A DNA stretch of 9,223 nt, taken from NCBI GenBank assembly GCA_934643435.1, contig CAKUCJ010000033.1:1-9223 (forward strand), in the 5' to 3' direction. Each line of letters starts with the position of its first letter. Position 1 is the stretch's first letter. The translations under genes and the position numbers were made by a program. Under the pieces are notes generated by a model. That model did not search any database. It saw nothing but the letters and a program-made list of their open reading frames with translations, and was not told where the DNA came from. The stretch is from an uncultured Collinsella sp. (GTDB lineage Bacteria > Actinomycetota > Coriobacteriia > Coriobacteriales > Coriobacteriaceae). Below, in pieces: positions 1 to 6,836 of the stretch.

Positions 1-365
1 CCGCTCGGCTTTTTGATGAGCTTTGCCTTGTGCGACTGCGAGACATCGCCGTGCCAGTGCCAGACGGGGATATCGGCCTCTTCGCACAGATCGTTGAGGC
101 GGACGAATTGGTCGTTGATGAGTGCCTTGAGCGGGCCGATGTAGAGGGCGCCCACGCTCGCCGGTGGGTTCTCCCAAAACTCGGTCAGGATGGGAAAGAA
201 GGCTGCCTCGGTTTTGCCAGATGCTGTGGATGCCGTTAGGAGCACATTGTCTTGCGTATTAAAGATTGCATCTGCTGCCGCAACCTGGATAGAGCGCAAG
301 CTCTCCCAATCGTGGGAGTAGATGAAATCCTGGATAAACGGGGCGTAGCGGTCAAAAGCGTTCAT
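1..365 (-). CDS. Lhr/BrxHI-like DEAD/DEAH-box helicase, N-terminal part (cut by window edge)
   Basis: Third gene of the left operon. It begins with ATG at 365 and runs off the left edge, so only the first 121 residues are visible. The start is set by AGGAGG at 370-375, four bases upstream. Residues 44-54 read TASTASGKTEA, a superfamily 2 motif I (Walker A) with the ASGKTEA form common in Lhr-like helicases. Residues 77-86, GPLKALINDQ, are motif Ia. Residues 104-109, WHGDVS, followed by a Lys-rich stretch and Pro-Ser-Gly, match the next conserved block of Lhr/BrxHI proteins. Family knowledge: these are ATP-driven nucleic-acid translocases, and BrxHI relatives sit next to BrxD ATPases in some BREX loci. 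The adjacent BrxD-like gene supports that comparison. The DEAH box and helicase C-terminal domain lie outside the window, so subfamily and full length are unknown. It may need its own promoter or read-through, because 116 bases and a hairpin separate it from the ATPase gene. Confidence 0.9.
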   Translation of the reverse strand, partial: MNAFDRYAPFIQDFIYSHDWESLRSIQVAAADAIFNTQDNVLLTASTASGKTEAAFFPILTEFWENPPASVGALYIGPLKALINDQFVRLNDLCEEADIPVWHWHGDVSQSHKAKLIKKPS

Positions 366-446
366 GGGGCCTCCTTTCAACAACGGGGTATCAAACGCAG
401 CGGGCAGCAGGTCGTCGAATTGCAACATCGGCGTTTACCCAGATAA

Positions 447-483
447 AACCTGCCAAAATATACCTGTCCCTTTTTGGTAGGTT
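447..483 (-). repeat. Inverted repeat (hairpin) between ATPase and helicase genes
   Basis: Arms 447-458 and 472-483 are complementary over 12 bases with one imperfect pair, separated by a 13-base loop. On the minus strand the 3' arm runs into TTTTATC, so it could act as a weak terminator or attenuator between the ATPase and helicase genes. The imperfect pair is A-C on the minus strand but G-U on the plus strand, so the plus-strand RNA folds slightly better. The right arm overlaps the ATPase stop codon (482-484). It could also be a copy of a small dispersed repeat. The structure is directly visible; the function is inferred. Confidence 0.5.
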
Positions 484-1777
484 AGATGGTGAATTCGGCG
501 AAGTTGCGGTCGTCGGATGATGTGGACGATTCGTTGGTCGGTGCCAGCGCGTCGCCGCCGACGCTTTGCAGCAACTCTGCCACGTCGGCGTCGGGGTTTT
601 GACACAGAATGTCGAGCAGCTCGATAAAGTCGCGAATGACCTCACGGGGCGTCAGGTGCGTGTCGGCTCCCACGCGGCCAAACTCAATCTTGAGGAAGTC
701 CACCAAGTCGTTCTCGGTAAGCGTGGGCGTCCAGCCAAAGTAGCCGGCGTGAATTTGCATGAGCTTTTCGATGAGCACCAGCAGCTCCTCATAGGTGAGC
801 GGCTGCAGGCGGATGATGGGCGCGAGCATGTCTTTGAGGTCCTCGCGCGCAAAACGGCCCTGAGCGAGACGGCTGCGCAGGGCCTCGTAGGAAAAGACGC
901 CGCGGCGTCGGTCTTCGATAGAGGTTGGCGTGCCGCCCATGATAATGCCCAGGTACTGTGCCTTGCCTTGCAGCGTGTCGTTGTACATGGTCAGGATCTT
1001 CTCGTAGTTGTACTGGCGCGTGATGGCGTTGGGAATCTTGTACAGGTTTACGAGCTCGTCGATGAGCACCAGCATGCCCTTGTAGCCACTGCAGACCAAA
1101 AAGCGTGCGATGAGCTTGATGTAGTCATACCAGTCGTCGTCGCTGATGATGGTCGAGGAGCCCAGCTCGGCGCGTGCCTCGCTCTTGGTGCGGTACTCGC
1201 CGCGAATCCATTTGGTCACGCGGCTCTTGGTCTCTTCGTCACCCTCCGAGACGGCCATGCGGTAACGGCGGAGCATGCGGGTGAAGTCAAAGCCGTGGAC
1301 CATTTCCTCAAGTGGAGCGAGTTGGGCATTGATGGCCGACTCGTCGGCGTCGGCGCACGAGGCGACCCAGCGATCCAGAATTAGGTTGAGTGCACCGCCC
1401 TCGGGACGTGTTTTGGTCGATATGTTGCGGATGAGCTCTCGATAGGTAGCCAGACCCTGGCCCTGTCCGCCCTGCAGGCGGCGCTCGGGGGAAAGGTCGG
1501 CATCGGCGACGACAAAGCCCTCGCCCATGGCGTGCGTGCGAATGGTTTGGAGCAAAAAGCTCTTGCCCGCGCCGTAGCGACCGACTAGGAAGCGAAAACT
1601 TGCGCCGCCATCGGTGATGAGGCTGAGGTCGGTGAGCAAGGCGCGGATCTCGACCTCGCGTCCCACGGTAATGTAGGGAAGGCCAATGCGCGGGACGACG
1701 CCGCCCTTGAGCGAGTTGAGAATGACGGCGGCGACGCGCTTGGGCACGCGGGGTGCTGCGGATGCGGTATCACTCAT
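482..1777 (-). CDS. DUF2791 / BrxD-like P-loop ATPase
   Basis: Second gene of the left operon, 431 residues. Walker A is GRYGAGKS at residues 66-73. Walker B is LVLIDE at 236-241, with the acidic pair Asp240-Glu241. A sensor-like strand, LGIIMGGTP (276-284), is followed by a conserved Arg-rich segment, ALRSRLAQ (299-306), as expected for an AAA/STAND-like NTPase. The N-terminal block with GGVVPRIGLPYITVGRE fits the DUF2791 family, which includes BREX protein BrxD. The C-terminal half is helical, and the last 20 residues are Ser/Asp-rich. Expected role: ATP-dependent partner of the neighbouring helicase on DNA, acting in the cytoplasm. ATG at 1777 overlaps the end of the TerB_N gene by 8 bases, so translation is probably coupled; GAGAGG lies about 10 bases upstream. 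Family assignment is fairly secure. The precise function is unknown, and no BREX core gene (pglX, pglZ, brxL) is visible here. Confidence 0.88.
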   Translation of the reverse strand: MSDTASAAPRVPKRVAAVILNSLKGGVVPRIGLPYITVGREVEIRALLTDLSLITDGGASFRFLVGRYGAGKSFLLQTIRTHAMGEGFVVADADLSPERRLQGGQGQGLATYRELIRNISTKTRPEGGALNLILDRWVASCADADESAINAQLAPLEEMVHGFDFTRMLRRYRMAVSEGDEETKSRVTKWIRGEYRTKSEARAELGSSTIISDDDWYDYIKLIARFLVCSGYKGMLVLIDELVNLYKIPNAITRQYNYEKILTMYNDTLQGKAQYLGIIMGGTPTSIEDRRRGVFSYEALRSRLAQGRFAREDLKDMLAPIIRLQPLTYEELLVLIEKLMQIHAGYFGWTPTLTENDLVDFLKIEFGRVGADTHLTPREVIRDFIELLDILCQNPDADVAELLQSVGGDALAPTNESSTSSDDRNFAEFTI

Positions 1778-3530
1778 GGTCTAGGTATCCTCTCACGTCT
1801 GCTTCGTAGTCCTCGATAATTTGCGGTCCTGCCGAGCCAAATTCAATAACGGTGTCGCCCACCAGGTCAAAGAGCGCTTCGTTGATGCTATCGACGAGCA
1901 TGTCCTCACTCTTGCCCGACTGTGCCACCGTCGATGCCGCCCGCGCCGCGTTTTGCTCGAGCAGTGCGCGAAGATAGGCGTCTGCGGCGGGGGCGAGTGC
2001 GGATGCGGTGTCGACGGGCATGACCGTCACGGGTGTATGCGCTGGCGCGAGGAGCGGAGCCACGACGCTAAACTGCTCGGTGGAGATGGTCGGCTCATCG
2101 GCCTCGTCCTGCTGCATGGTCGTTGCGACTGGTTCGGCAATCGTGTCGAGCACAGGCCCGGCACCCGGTTGCTCGAAATACGTCGCCTCGACATCCGCGA
2201 GTGTGCCGTCCTCGCGCTCCTCGTCGATCAAGAGCGCCTCGCGCGTCTGTGCGGCGGCGCTTCGGATATGCCCCAGCTGGCTCAGGTCGATATCGATCTT
2301 AACGGGCTGGTGCGCGGCATCCCACGAAAGCCATGCCACGATCTCGTCGTCGATGATCTTGGCCAGATATTTGGGGACTTTCTCTTCTTTAAGGGGGTGG
2401 GCGGGGTCCAGCGCCAGGCGCAAGCGCTGATCGCAAGCGCGCATCATCTCACCGAGCTTGCTGCTCTTTTGTCTGCTGCCGTGGATGCGCATGCACTCCC
2501 AAAAGCCGTTTTGGCAACGGTAGATATGGATGGGGTCCAGACGGTATTCACAGTCCACGTGGCGCTCGGGCGCAAAGAACACGGCCGAGGCAAACATGGT
2601 GTAGGGCATGGCCGTCTCCTCCCCAAACAAGCTCGCTACGATGCTGGCCTTTCGGTGCGTGTCATAGTAGCGCGCCATGCGGACATACACGGCGCATGCC
2701 ACGTGACGCAGGTCGCGATGGTGGGAGTGGTTGAGCCTTGAGTTATTGAGGTTGTACGTGGAGAGCGCATTGATAGCGGCCATGAGCCGCTCCTCGCGCG
2801 CCTCGTCGGGCGGAAGGGGGAGCGTGGGCTCTGAGGTTTTGCGACGCTTGGGGGCCTGACCGGACAGGACCGACGCAGGTGCAAGGTCTCGCGCTGCGTG
2901 TCGCAGCTCGATAAGGGCGTTATCGAACATGACAGTTTTAGAGTCACGAAGCAGCTTGGGGTCGAGCCCGTGGAATACGGCGTAATCCTGCAGCCACACG
3001 CGTGCAAACCGGTCAATGCCAGGCTCAAAGGCGCGATAGGCATCCCAAAAGGCCTTGATCTTGTCAAAGCCATCGTGCGGGTCGTCGACGCCAATGCCGC
3101 AGATCAATTCGTAAAGATACAGGAAAGCAAACGAGGCCGATGTCTCCTCGATATTGCCACGGCGCACTTGGGCGCGCCAGGTAAAGTAGCCACGCAGCTG
3201 CCGGTCGCTCATGGCGTTGTAGGTGGGAAAGTACGACTTAAAGGTGCCGTTGTAGGGGCAATCGTCCTCAAAGTCGGCCATCAGCAGACCTTGGCGGTAA
3301 AAGAGCTCCGCCTCCGATAGCCAGCGCCCCGCGCCGCCTTTGGGATCATCCTGCCAGCGCGATATCTCGCGCATTTTGCGGTACTGGTCGGGGAGGAAGT
3401 TCTGCATCTGTCGGCCGGTCTTGAGAATCGGCTCGTCTGCGTAGACCTCGTTTGAGAAGCGGGCGGACTGATGAGTCCGGGCCTCGGCCATAATGCGCTC
3501 GATGAGCAACTTGATGTCCTGATCGGCCAC
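1770..3530 (-). CDS. TerB_N / TerB_C domain protein
   Basis: First gene of the left operon, 586 residues, GTG start. A purine-rich stretch, GGGAGAGGAGAGGG, lies just upstream and fixes the start. Residues 30-240 look like TerB_N: the block 104-125 contains MSDRQLRGYFTWR and a following RRG, then LYLYELICGIG (137-147), which is the family's characteristic stretch. Residues 200-400 are helical and have no recognisable central TerB metal-binding domain. From about residue 408 the pattern KIDIDLSQLGHIR, a Pro/Thr/Ala-rich linker (460-515), and the end block with SINEALFDLVGDTVIEF (548-564) and IIEDYEADVRGYL fit TerB_C. Family knowledge: TerB_N/TerB_C proteins occur in operons with ATPases and helicases and have been proposed to act in stress or phage-response DNA processing. 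Here it overlaps the ATPase gene by 8 bases. A LexA-type box 53 bases upstream suggests SOS control. No enzyme active site is evident, so a scaffold or sensor role is inferred. Confidence 0.85.
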   Translation of the reverse strand: MADQDIKLLIERIMAEARTHQSARFSNEVYADEPILKTGRQMQNFLPDQYRKMREISRWQDDPKGGAGRWLSEAELFYRQGLLMADFEDDCPYNGTFKSYFPTYNAMSDRQLRGYFTWRAQVRRGNIEETSASFAFLYLYELICGIGVDDPHDGFDKIKAFWDAYRAFEPGIDRFARVWLQDYAVFHGLDPKLLRDSKTVMFDNALIELRHAARDLAPASVLSGQAPKRRKTSEPTLPLPPDEAREERLMAAINALSTYNLNNSRLNHSHHRDLRHVACAVYVRMARYYDTHRKASIVASLFGEETAMPYTMFASAVFFAPERHVDCEYRLDPIHIYRCQNGFWECMRIHGSRQKSSKLGEMMRACDQRLRLALDPAHPLKEEKVPKYLAKIIDDEIVAWLSWDAAHQPVKIDIDLSQLGHIRSAAAQTREALLIDEEREDGTLADVEATYFEQPGAGPVLDTIAEPVATTMQQDEADEPTISTEQFSVVAPLLAPAHTPVTVMPVDTASALAPAADAYLRALLEQNAARAASTVAQSGKSEDMLVDSINEALFDLVGDTVIEFGSAGPQIIEDYEADVRGYLDHE

Positions 3531-3568
3531 CGCCCTCTCCTCTCCCTATACGGTGTCGGTGACCTCAT

Positions 3569-3597
3569 ATCATAGCACAGCATCAAACAGATGTTCG
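3569..3597 (-). promoter_or_regulatory. Predicted promoter of the TerB_N-ATPase-helicase operon
   Basis: On the minus strand a good -10 hexamer, TATGAT, lies at 3574-3569. At 17-base spacing the -35 position (3597-3592) reads CGAACA, which matches TTGACA only at its last three bases and lies inside the LexA-like box. About 38 bases separate the -10 from the GTG start at 3530. The overlap of -35 and operator fits repression by occlusion. This is a consensus match only; no transcript evidence exists. Confidence 0.5.
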
Positions 3598-3598
3598 A
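3583..3598 (-). promoter_or_regulatory. Candidate LexA (SOS) operator
   Basis: Read on the minus strand, the 16 bases are TCGAACATCTGTTTGA. The actinobacterial LexA box is TCGAAC-N4-GTTCGA; this site matches 11 of the 12 fixed positions (GTTTGA in place of GTTCGA). It lies 53-68 bases upstream of the TerB_N start codon and covers the predicted -35. Placement and match are what a repressed SOS gene should show. Whether the host LexA uses this consensus is an assumption based on phylum. Confidence 0.65.
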
Positions 3599-3619
3599 AA
3601 TACCGCTACGTTGATAGTT

Positions 3620-4336
3620 TTAGAACAGGAGGGCGTAGATGACGGCTATGACGACGGAGGGGAGCATGTTGGCCGTGCGGAAGGTCTGAGGCCGGATAAG
3701 GTTGACGCCGACACAGAAGATGAGCATGGAGCCCACGAGTGAAAGGCTGTCGAGGGCTGCGGTAGTCATGATGGGGGAGAGCGCGCCGGCAAACAGCGTG
3801 ATCGTCCCCTGGAACACGGCGACGGGCAGGGCCGAGAAAATGCAGCCGCGGCCGAGCGAGGCCGTCATGGTACAGACGATGATGCAGTCCAGCGCGCCCT
3901 TCAGGGCGAGTGTGGACCAGTCGCCGAGCAGGCCGTCTTGGATTGAGCCCACGATAGCCATGGCGCCGATGCAGACGGTCAACGATGCCGAGACAAAGGC
4001 GTTGGTAAATTCGTTGTCGCCTTCGCTGCCGGTTTTGCGCTTGAGCCATTCGCCGAGGTTCTCGATGCCTGCTTCCAAGTTGATGGCCTCGCCAATGAGC
4101 GAACCGAGGGCAAACGAGACAATGAGCATGGTGGTGCCGGTGGTCGACAGGGTGCCGCCATCGATAACGAGCATCTTTTGCATGGTACCGCCCAGGCCGA
4201 TAAATAGAACGCATAGCCCCGATGCCTTCATGAGCGTGTCTTGGATACGAGGCGTGATAAAGCGCCCGCCTATCAGGCCCAGCAGACCGCCTGCGATCAA
4301 TAGCGCGACGTTGATGATCGTTCCCAAACCCGGCAT
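3620..4336 (-). CDS. DUF554 family integral membrane protein
   Basis: A 238-residue hydrophobic protein that begins MPGLGTIINVALLIAGG, the typical N-terminus of DUF554 (YdfK-like) proteins, and has the family's usual length. About six or seven membrane segments alternate with short Gly/Pro-rich turns. A more polar cytoplasmic stretch follows the third segment and includes EWLKRKTGSEGDNEF. The frame is also open to an ATG at 4348, but ATG 4336 is preferred: GGGAGG lies four bases before it, and the family begins at this point. The function of DUF554 is not established; it is presumed to be a transporter-like membrane protein. It sits 89 bases upstream of the TerB_N gene and 117 bases downstream of the surface cluster, on the same strand. 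No convincing terminator was seen on either side, so read-through into the left operon is possible. Confidence 0.93.
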   Translation of the reverse strand: MPGLGTIINVALLIAGGLLGLIGGRFITPRIQDTLMKASGLCVLFIGLGGTMQKMLVIDGGTLSTTGTTMLIVSFALGSLIGEAINLEAGIENLGEWLKRKTGSEGDNEFTNAFVSASLTVCIGAMAIVGSIQDGLLGDWSTLALKGALDCIIVCTMTASLGRGCIFSALPVAVFQGTITLFAGALSPIMTTAALDSLSLVGSMLIFCVGVNLIRPQTFRTANMLPSVVIAVIYALLF

Positions 4337-4348
4337 GAATCCTCCCAT

Positions 4349-4453
4349 ATTGATGCCAACCTGGCAATCGTAGCAGAACGGGGTGTAAGGTGCGCCATGA
4401 CTCGTCCTATACGTTATATAAGTGGTATTAATGACGGTGCCTGGTGCCCGGTC
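4349..4453 (-). promoter_or_regulatory. AT-rich gap upstream of the DUF554 gene, possible promoter
   Basis: A 105-base gap (117 to the preferred start). On the minus strand an AT-rich patch, TATATAACGTATAG at 4407-4420, includes plausible -10 sequences, but no good -35 lies at 16-18 bases. Near 4435-4450 a short direct repeat, GGCACC, occurs twice; it does not form a terminator. A promoter here is a weak suggestion. Confidence 0.25.
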
Positions 4454-5866
4454 TCAACTTTGCGTCACGACATAGGGGCTGTAATTGAAACGCAGCGTCA
4501 TGAGTCGCTGTGGGGACTCGATGGCCGCGGCGATAATATCGGCATCTTTGGCCCGGTCAAATCCCTCGAGCTCAATTTGATACGAGACATCCTCCATTCT
4601 TTGGAGTATTCGGTTATTCAAGAGCTTGTCGCCGTCGAATTCTTCGGTTTTGCTTCCGTCCGAGGATACGGCATACAGACGCAGCCTTGCGGTGGTCGCA
4701 GGGTCGACGATCGTGAGCTTATCGATTTGGTTGTTTGTGCCCTTTGCCCCCAGCAAGGTGAGCAGGGTGGGGGCTACGATCTCGCCCGATGGCAGAAAAA
4801 CAACCTCGACAGTTTTGGGAAATGCGATAATGGCTGCTTTGCGGACAGGCTTATCGGCGGCGGCGACTTCAATACTCGCGGCGTCGACAGTTTCCGTGTG
4901 ATCGAGTGCGACCATCACGCAGCAATTGCCTTCGTCGATGCCCGCCGGTATGGAATAGCCCAGGTTTTTGTCAGGGTGTGGGCCGCTCGTCTCGGTAGCT
5001 GTTTCGTTTGGCTCGCCGGGGGAGGTCGAAGGGCTGCTAAGCGGCGGTGCTGCATCGCTTGGCGCGACATTGCCTGTAGGCGCTTTTTCACTGCCGCCCT
5101 CGTGGGGGCTGTCCGTGATGCCAACTGTCGAAGGGGTGAGTCCGACCGCTCCCGTTCCGTCCCATTCCATCTCGAGGAGTGCTGGATCGGCGAGGATGTG
5201 CTGTGTGTCTTGCAGTTGGGCGCTGATGTCGATGGAATCGGGGCTTGCTCCGCGCGTAAGGCTGAGCGAGCCGGTCTTCGTCTTGTCTTGAGCCTCCTGA
5301 TACTCCGTACTGTCTGCGTAGAACATCAGGGGGATTTCGCCTTTCGCGGTGGCATCGGTGTTCGTCTTGGTCATTCGCAATGATGCGCCGAATGAGGCGG
5401 CGGGCTGCGTGCCGTCGTCACACGAGGGGACGCAGCCCAGGAATACACCTCCTCCGTCTTCGAAAAAAGCGCTGTCAAAGGCGACCATTGCCCCGTCCGC
5501 CGAGTCATCGGGCAGGGCGACATCGATGCGCAGCTCCACGTCGCAGGAGTCGCCATCGGCGTCAGTTGCAGCCGCACGCCACGTGCAAGTGGCGTATCCC
5601 GTTAGGAGGTCGTCCGTCTTGCGCGAGTGCTCGGTATCCACGACTATCGAGCCGTTTGCGCAGCGACGGAGACACCCCGAGGTCGAAATGCTCGCCTGTG
5701 CAAGCGAGAAGCGTTGACGTGCGATGGCGCTCATCTGACCTGTTGCGAGACGGTTGACGGCAGGCAAGGAGGCATCCACGGCGGGTGTCGCCAAAGCGGC
5801 GACGGGCATGCCGGTGGCAAGCGCGCTGCAGAGCGCGGCAACGGGCAAAAGGTTCTTTGATGCCAT
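4454..5866 (-). CDS. Secreted cysteine-containing two-part surface protein, unknown function
   Basis: A 470-residue protein whose family I do not recognise. It starts with a signal peptide: Lys4, a hydrophobic core to about residue 24, and a likely cut after ALA at 24-26. The mature part has eight cysteines (65, 69, 94, 108, 145, 149, 315, 316), including two CxxxC pairs, suggesting disulfides outside the cell. The first part (about 45-240) is beta-rich and acidic and ends with LEMEWDG. A Pro/Ser/Thr/Gly-rich linker follows (about 252-300). The second part (about 303-470) contains VEVVFLPSGEIVAP and ends MTLRFNYSPY. It resembles in outline the 199-residue neighbour, which has a VxxxxxADGTLxGP block and ends ATITWTVEPG. 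There is no membrane tail or sorting signal, so the protein is probably released or held by another surface protein. ATG 5866 is supported by AAGGAGA a few bases upstream. It lies 41 bases after the LAQTG gene, probably in the same operon. Confidence 0.85.
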   Translation of the reverse strand: MASKNLLPVAALCSALATGMPVAALATPAVDASLPAVNRLATGQMSAIARQRFSLAQASISTSGCLRRCANGSIVVDTEHSRKTDDLLTGYATCTWRAAATDADGDSCDVELRIDVALPDDSADGAMVAFDSAFFEDGGGVFLGCVPSCDDGTQPAASFGASLRMTKTNTDATAKGEIPLMFYADSTEYQEAQDKTKTGSLSLTRGASPDSIDISAQLQDTQHILADPALLEMEWDGTGAVGLTPSTVGITDSPHEGGSEKAPTGNVAPSDAAPPLSSPSTSPGEPNETATETSGPHPDKNLGYSIPAGIDEGNCCVMVALDHTETVDAASIEVAAADKPVRKAAIIAFPKTVEVVFLPSGEIVAPTLLTLLGAKGTNNQIDKLTIVDPATTARLRLYAVSSDGSKTEEFDGDKLLNNRILQRMEDVSYQIELEGFDRAKDADIIAAAIESPQRLMTLRFNYSPYVVTQS

Positions 5867-5907
5867 GGGTTCTCCTTACCTGTTCTGGGTGGTCTTTATT
5901 TGCGTGA

Positions 5908-6165
5908 CTACTGGCCGCGCTTGACATGCAGGCCAAGGCCGAGGGTCCCTGCGCCCGCCGCAGCGACCCCTGCTGCCAAGAGTTGTCGCGTGTCGCCTGT
6001 TTGCGCCAAGGGCTCATGTTGGCTGCTGCGTTCGAGCTCCGAGAGGTCGACGGTCACCTGTGTTGCCGCTTGCGCCTGCTCTTGTTGGGCAAAGGCGGCG
6101 ATTGGGGCGAACGTAACCGCGCCGATGATGGCAGCGAGGGCGAGCGCCTTAGGCCGTGTGCGCAC
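5908..6165 (-). CDS. Very small LAQTG cell-wall-anchored peptide
   Basis: An 85-residue protein from a GTG start. Residues 1-26 are a signal peptide with a clear AFA cleavage site. A hydrophilic Gln/Glu/Ser segment follows (27-52). The sorting signal is LAQTG at 53-57, then a hydrophobic helix (61-80) and a basic tail, VKRGQ. LAxTG is the motif recognised by class E sortases of GC-rich Gram-positives. After signal and sortase cleavage only about 30 residues would remain on the wall, which is unusually short. The start lies inside the 199-residue gene (17-base overlap) with no strong ribosome site, so re-initiation after that gene's stop codon is likely. Context suggests it helps display or cap the neighbouring secreted proteins; this is inference. 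No sortase gene is present in the window. Confidence 0.82.
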   Translation of the reverse strand: MRTRPKALALAAIIGAVTFAPIAAFAQQEQAQAATQVTVDLSELERSSQHEPLAQTGDTRQLLAAGVAAAGAGTLGLGLHVKRGQ

Positions 6166-6748
6166 CGGGCTCGACCGTCCAGGTGATCGTTGCGACCTGG
6201 TCGCCTGTGCCGGTCACATGGAAGATGTCGCGCGTGACGCGGGCGACATTGCCGCTCGTCTTGAGCTTGATCTTATCCGTACCATTGGCGATGCCCTGAT
6301 AGCCCATGTCGAAGGACGCATTCTTGGAAAGATCGAGGCCCGCTTCCTGTGTCGCGGCGTGAGCGTCCTGGAGCGCTTGGTCTGGGCCAACCTTAAAGTC
6401 GATAGAGTTCTGAGCGGTTCCTGTCTTAGCATCGGCGACGATGTTCCAGGAGTTCTGTGCGCCGATCTTCATGTTGGTGACGTGGATGCCGTACGCCGAA
6501 AGATTGTCGATGGTGGTTGCGCCCTCGGAAGGACCCTGAAGTGTGCCATCGGCTTTGGCGACAAACGGAATGACGGTCGGGGCTTTGAACATGATGTTGT
6601 CAATTTCGGTCCTGATCGTCACGTCGGTGGTTCCGATGCGTCCTTCCGCCAAGGCGGGGGTCGGCGCGGCACCCATTGCGAGTGCGAGCGCCAGGCCTGC
6701 GCCCACGACGAGTGCCCTGGCTCCGTTCAGGTTCCTGGTGATGTCCAT
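6149..6748 (-). CDS. Secreted beta-rich surface protein, unknown function
   Basis: A 199-residue protein with a signal peptide (positive N-region MDITRNLNGAR, hydrophobic core 12-28, likely cut after ALA at 32-34). The mature part is beta-rich: a block PTVIPFVAKADGTLQGP is followed by TTIDNLSAYGIHVTN, a middle segment, and a last strand ATITWTVEPG. From memory this resembles a recurrent family of coriobacterial and other Gram-positive secreted proteins. The terminal WTV strand is reminiscent of WxL-type cell-surface domains, but no formal match can be claimed. It has no cysteines and no anchor. AAAGGAAC lies just upstream of ATG 6748, and a hairpin lies directly before that. The stop codon lies 17 bases inside the LAQTG gene, a tight coupling that suggests the two products act together on the surface. 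Confidence 0.85.
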   Translation of the reverse strand: MDITRNLNGARALVVGAGLALALAMGAAPTPALAEGRIGTTDVTIRTEIDNIMFKAPTVIPFVAKADGTLQGPSEGATTIDNLSAYGIHVTNMKIGAQNSWNIVADAKTGTAQNSIDFKVGPDQALQDAHAATQEAGLDLSKNASFDMGYQGIANGTDKIKLKTSGNVARVTRDIFHVTGTGDQVATITWTVEPGAHTA

Positions 6749-6767
6749 AATCGTTCCTTTCTATTCG

Positions 6768-6786
6768 TCACGGACCGTTTCCGTGA
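6768..6786 (-). repeat. Short hairpin in front of the 199-residue protein gene
   Basis: Arms TCACGGA (6768-6774) and TCCGTGA (6780-6786) are perfect 7-base complements around a 5-base loop. The hairpin lies in the 88-base gap after the 169-residue gene, about eight bases upstream of the AAAGGAA ribosome site. No T-run follows, so a simple terminator is unlikely. A processing or mRNA-stability element, or an operator, is possible. Confidence 0.45.
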
Positions 6787-6836
6787 TGGTTGGACGAAAG
6801 TGATGCGGGAGCGTGTTTGCGCGGCAAGCGACGGAT

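Noticed and set aside
566..1384. 272-residue open frame on the plus strand
   Set aside because: It lies opposite the BrxD-like ATPase gene; such antisense frames are common in GC-rich DNA, and no motif is visible.
1821..2741. 306-residue open frame on the plus strand
   Set aside because: It is antisense to the TerB_N/TerB_C gene and has no coherent domain.
3606..4367. 253-residue open frame overlapping the DUF554 gene on the same strand
   Set aside because: It is rich in His/Arg/Pro as expected of an out-of-frame reading. The alternative frame gives a standard DUF554 membrane protein.
4430..4453. GGCACC repeats after the 470-residue gene considered as a terminator
   Set aside because: The copies are direct, not inverted, and no T-run follows, so no terminator stem forms.
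4397..5383. 328-residue open frame on the plus strand
   Set aside because: It is opposite the 470-residue secreted protein, which has a signal peptide and a good ribosome site; the plus-strand frame has neither.
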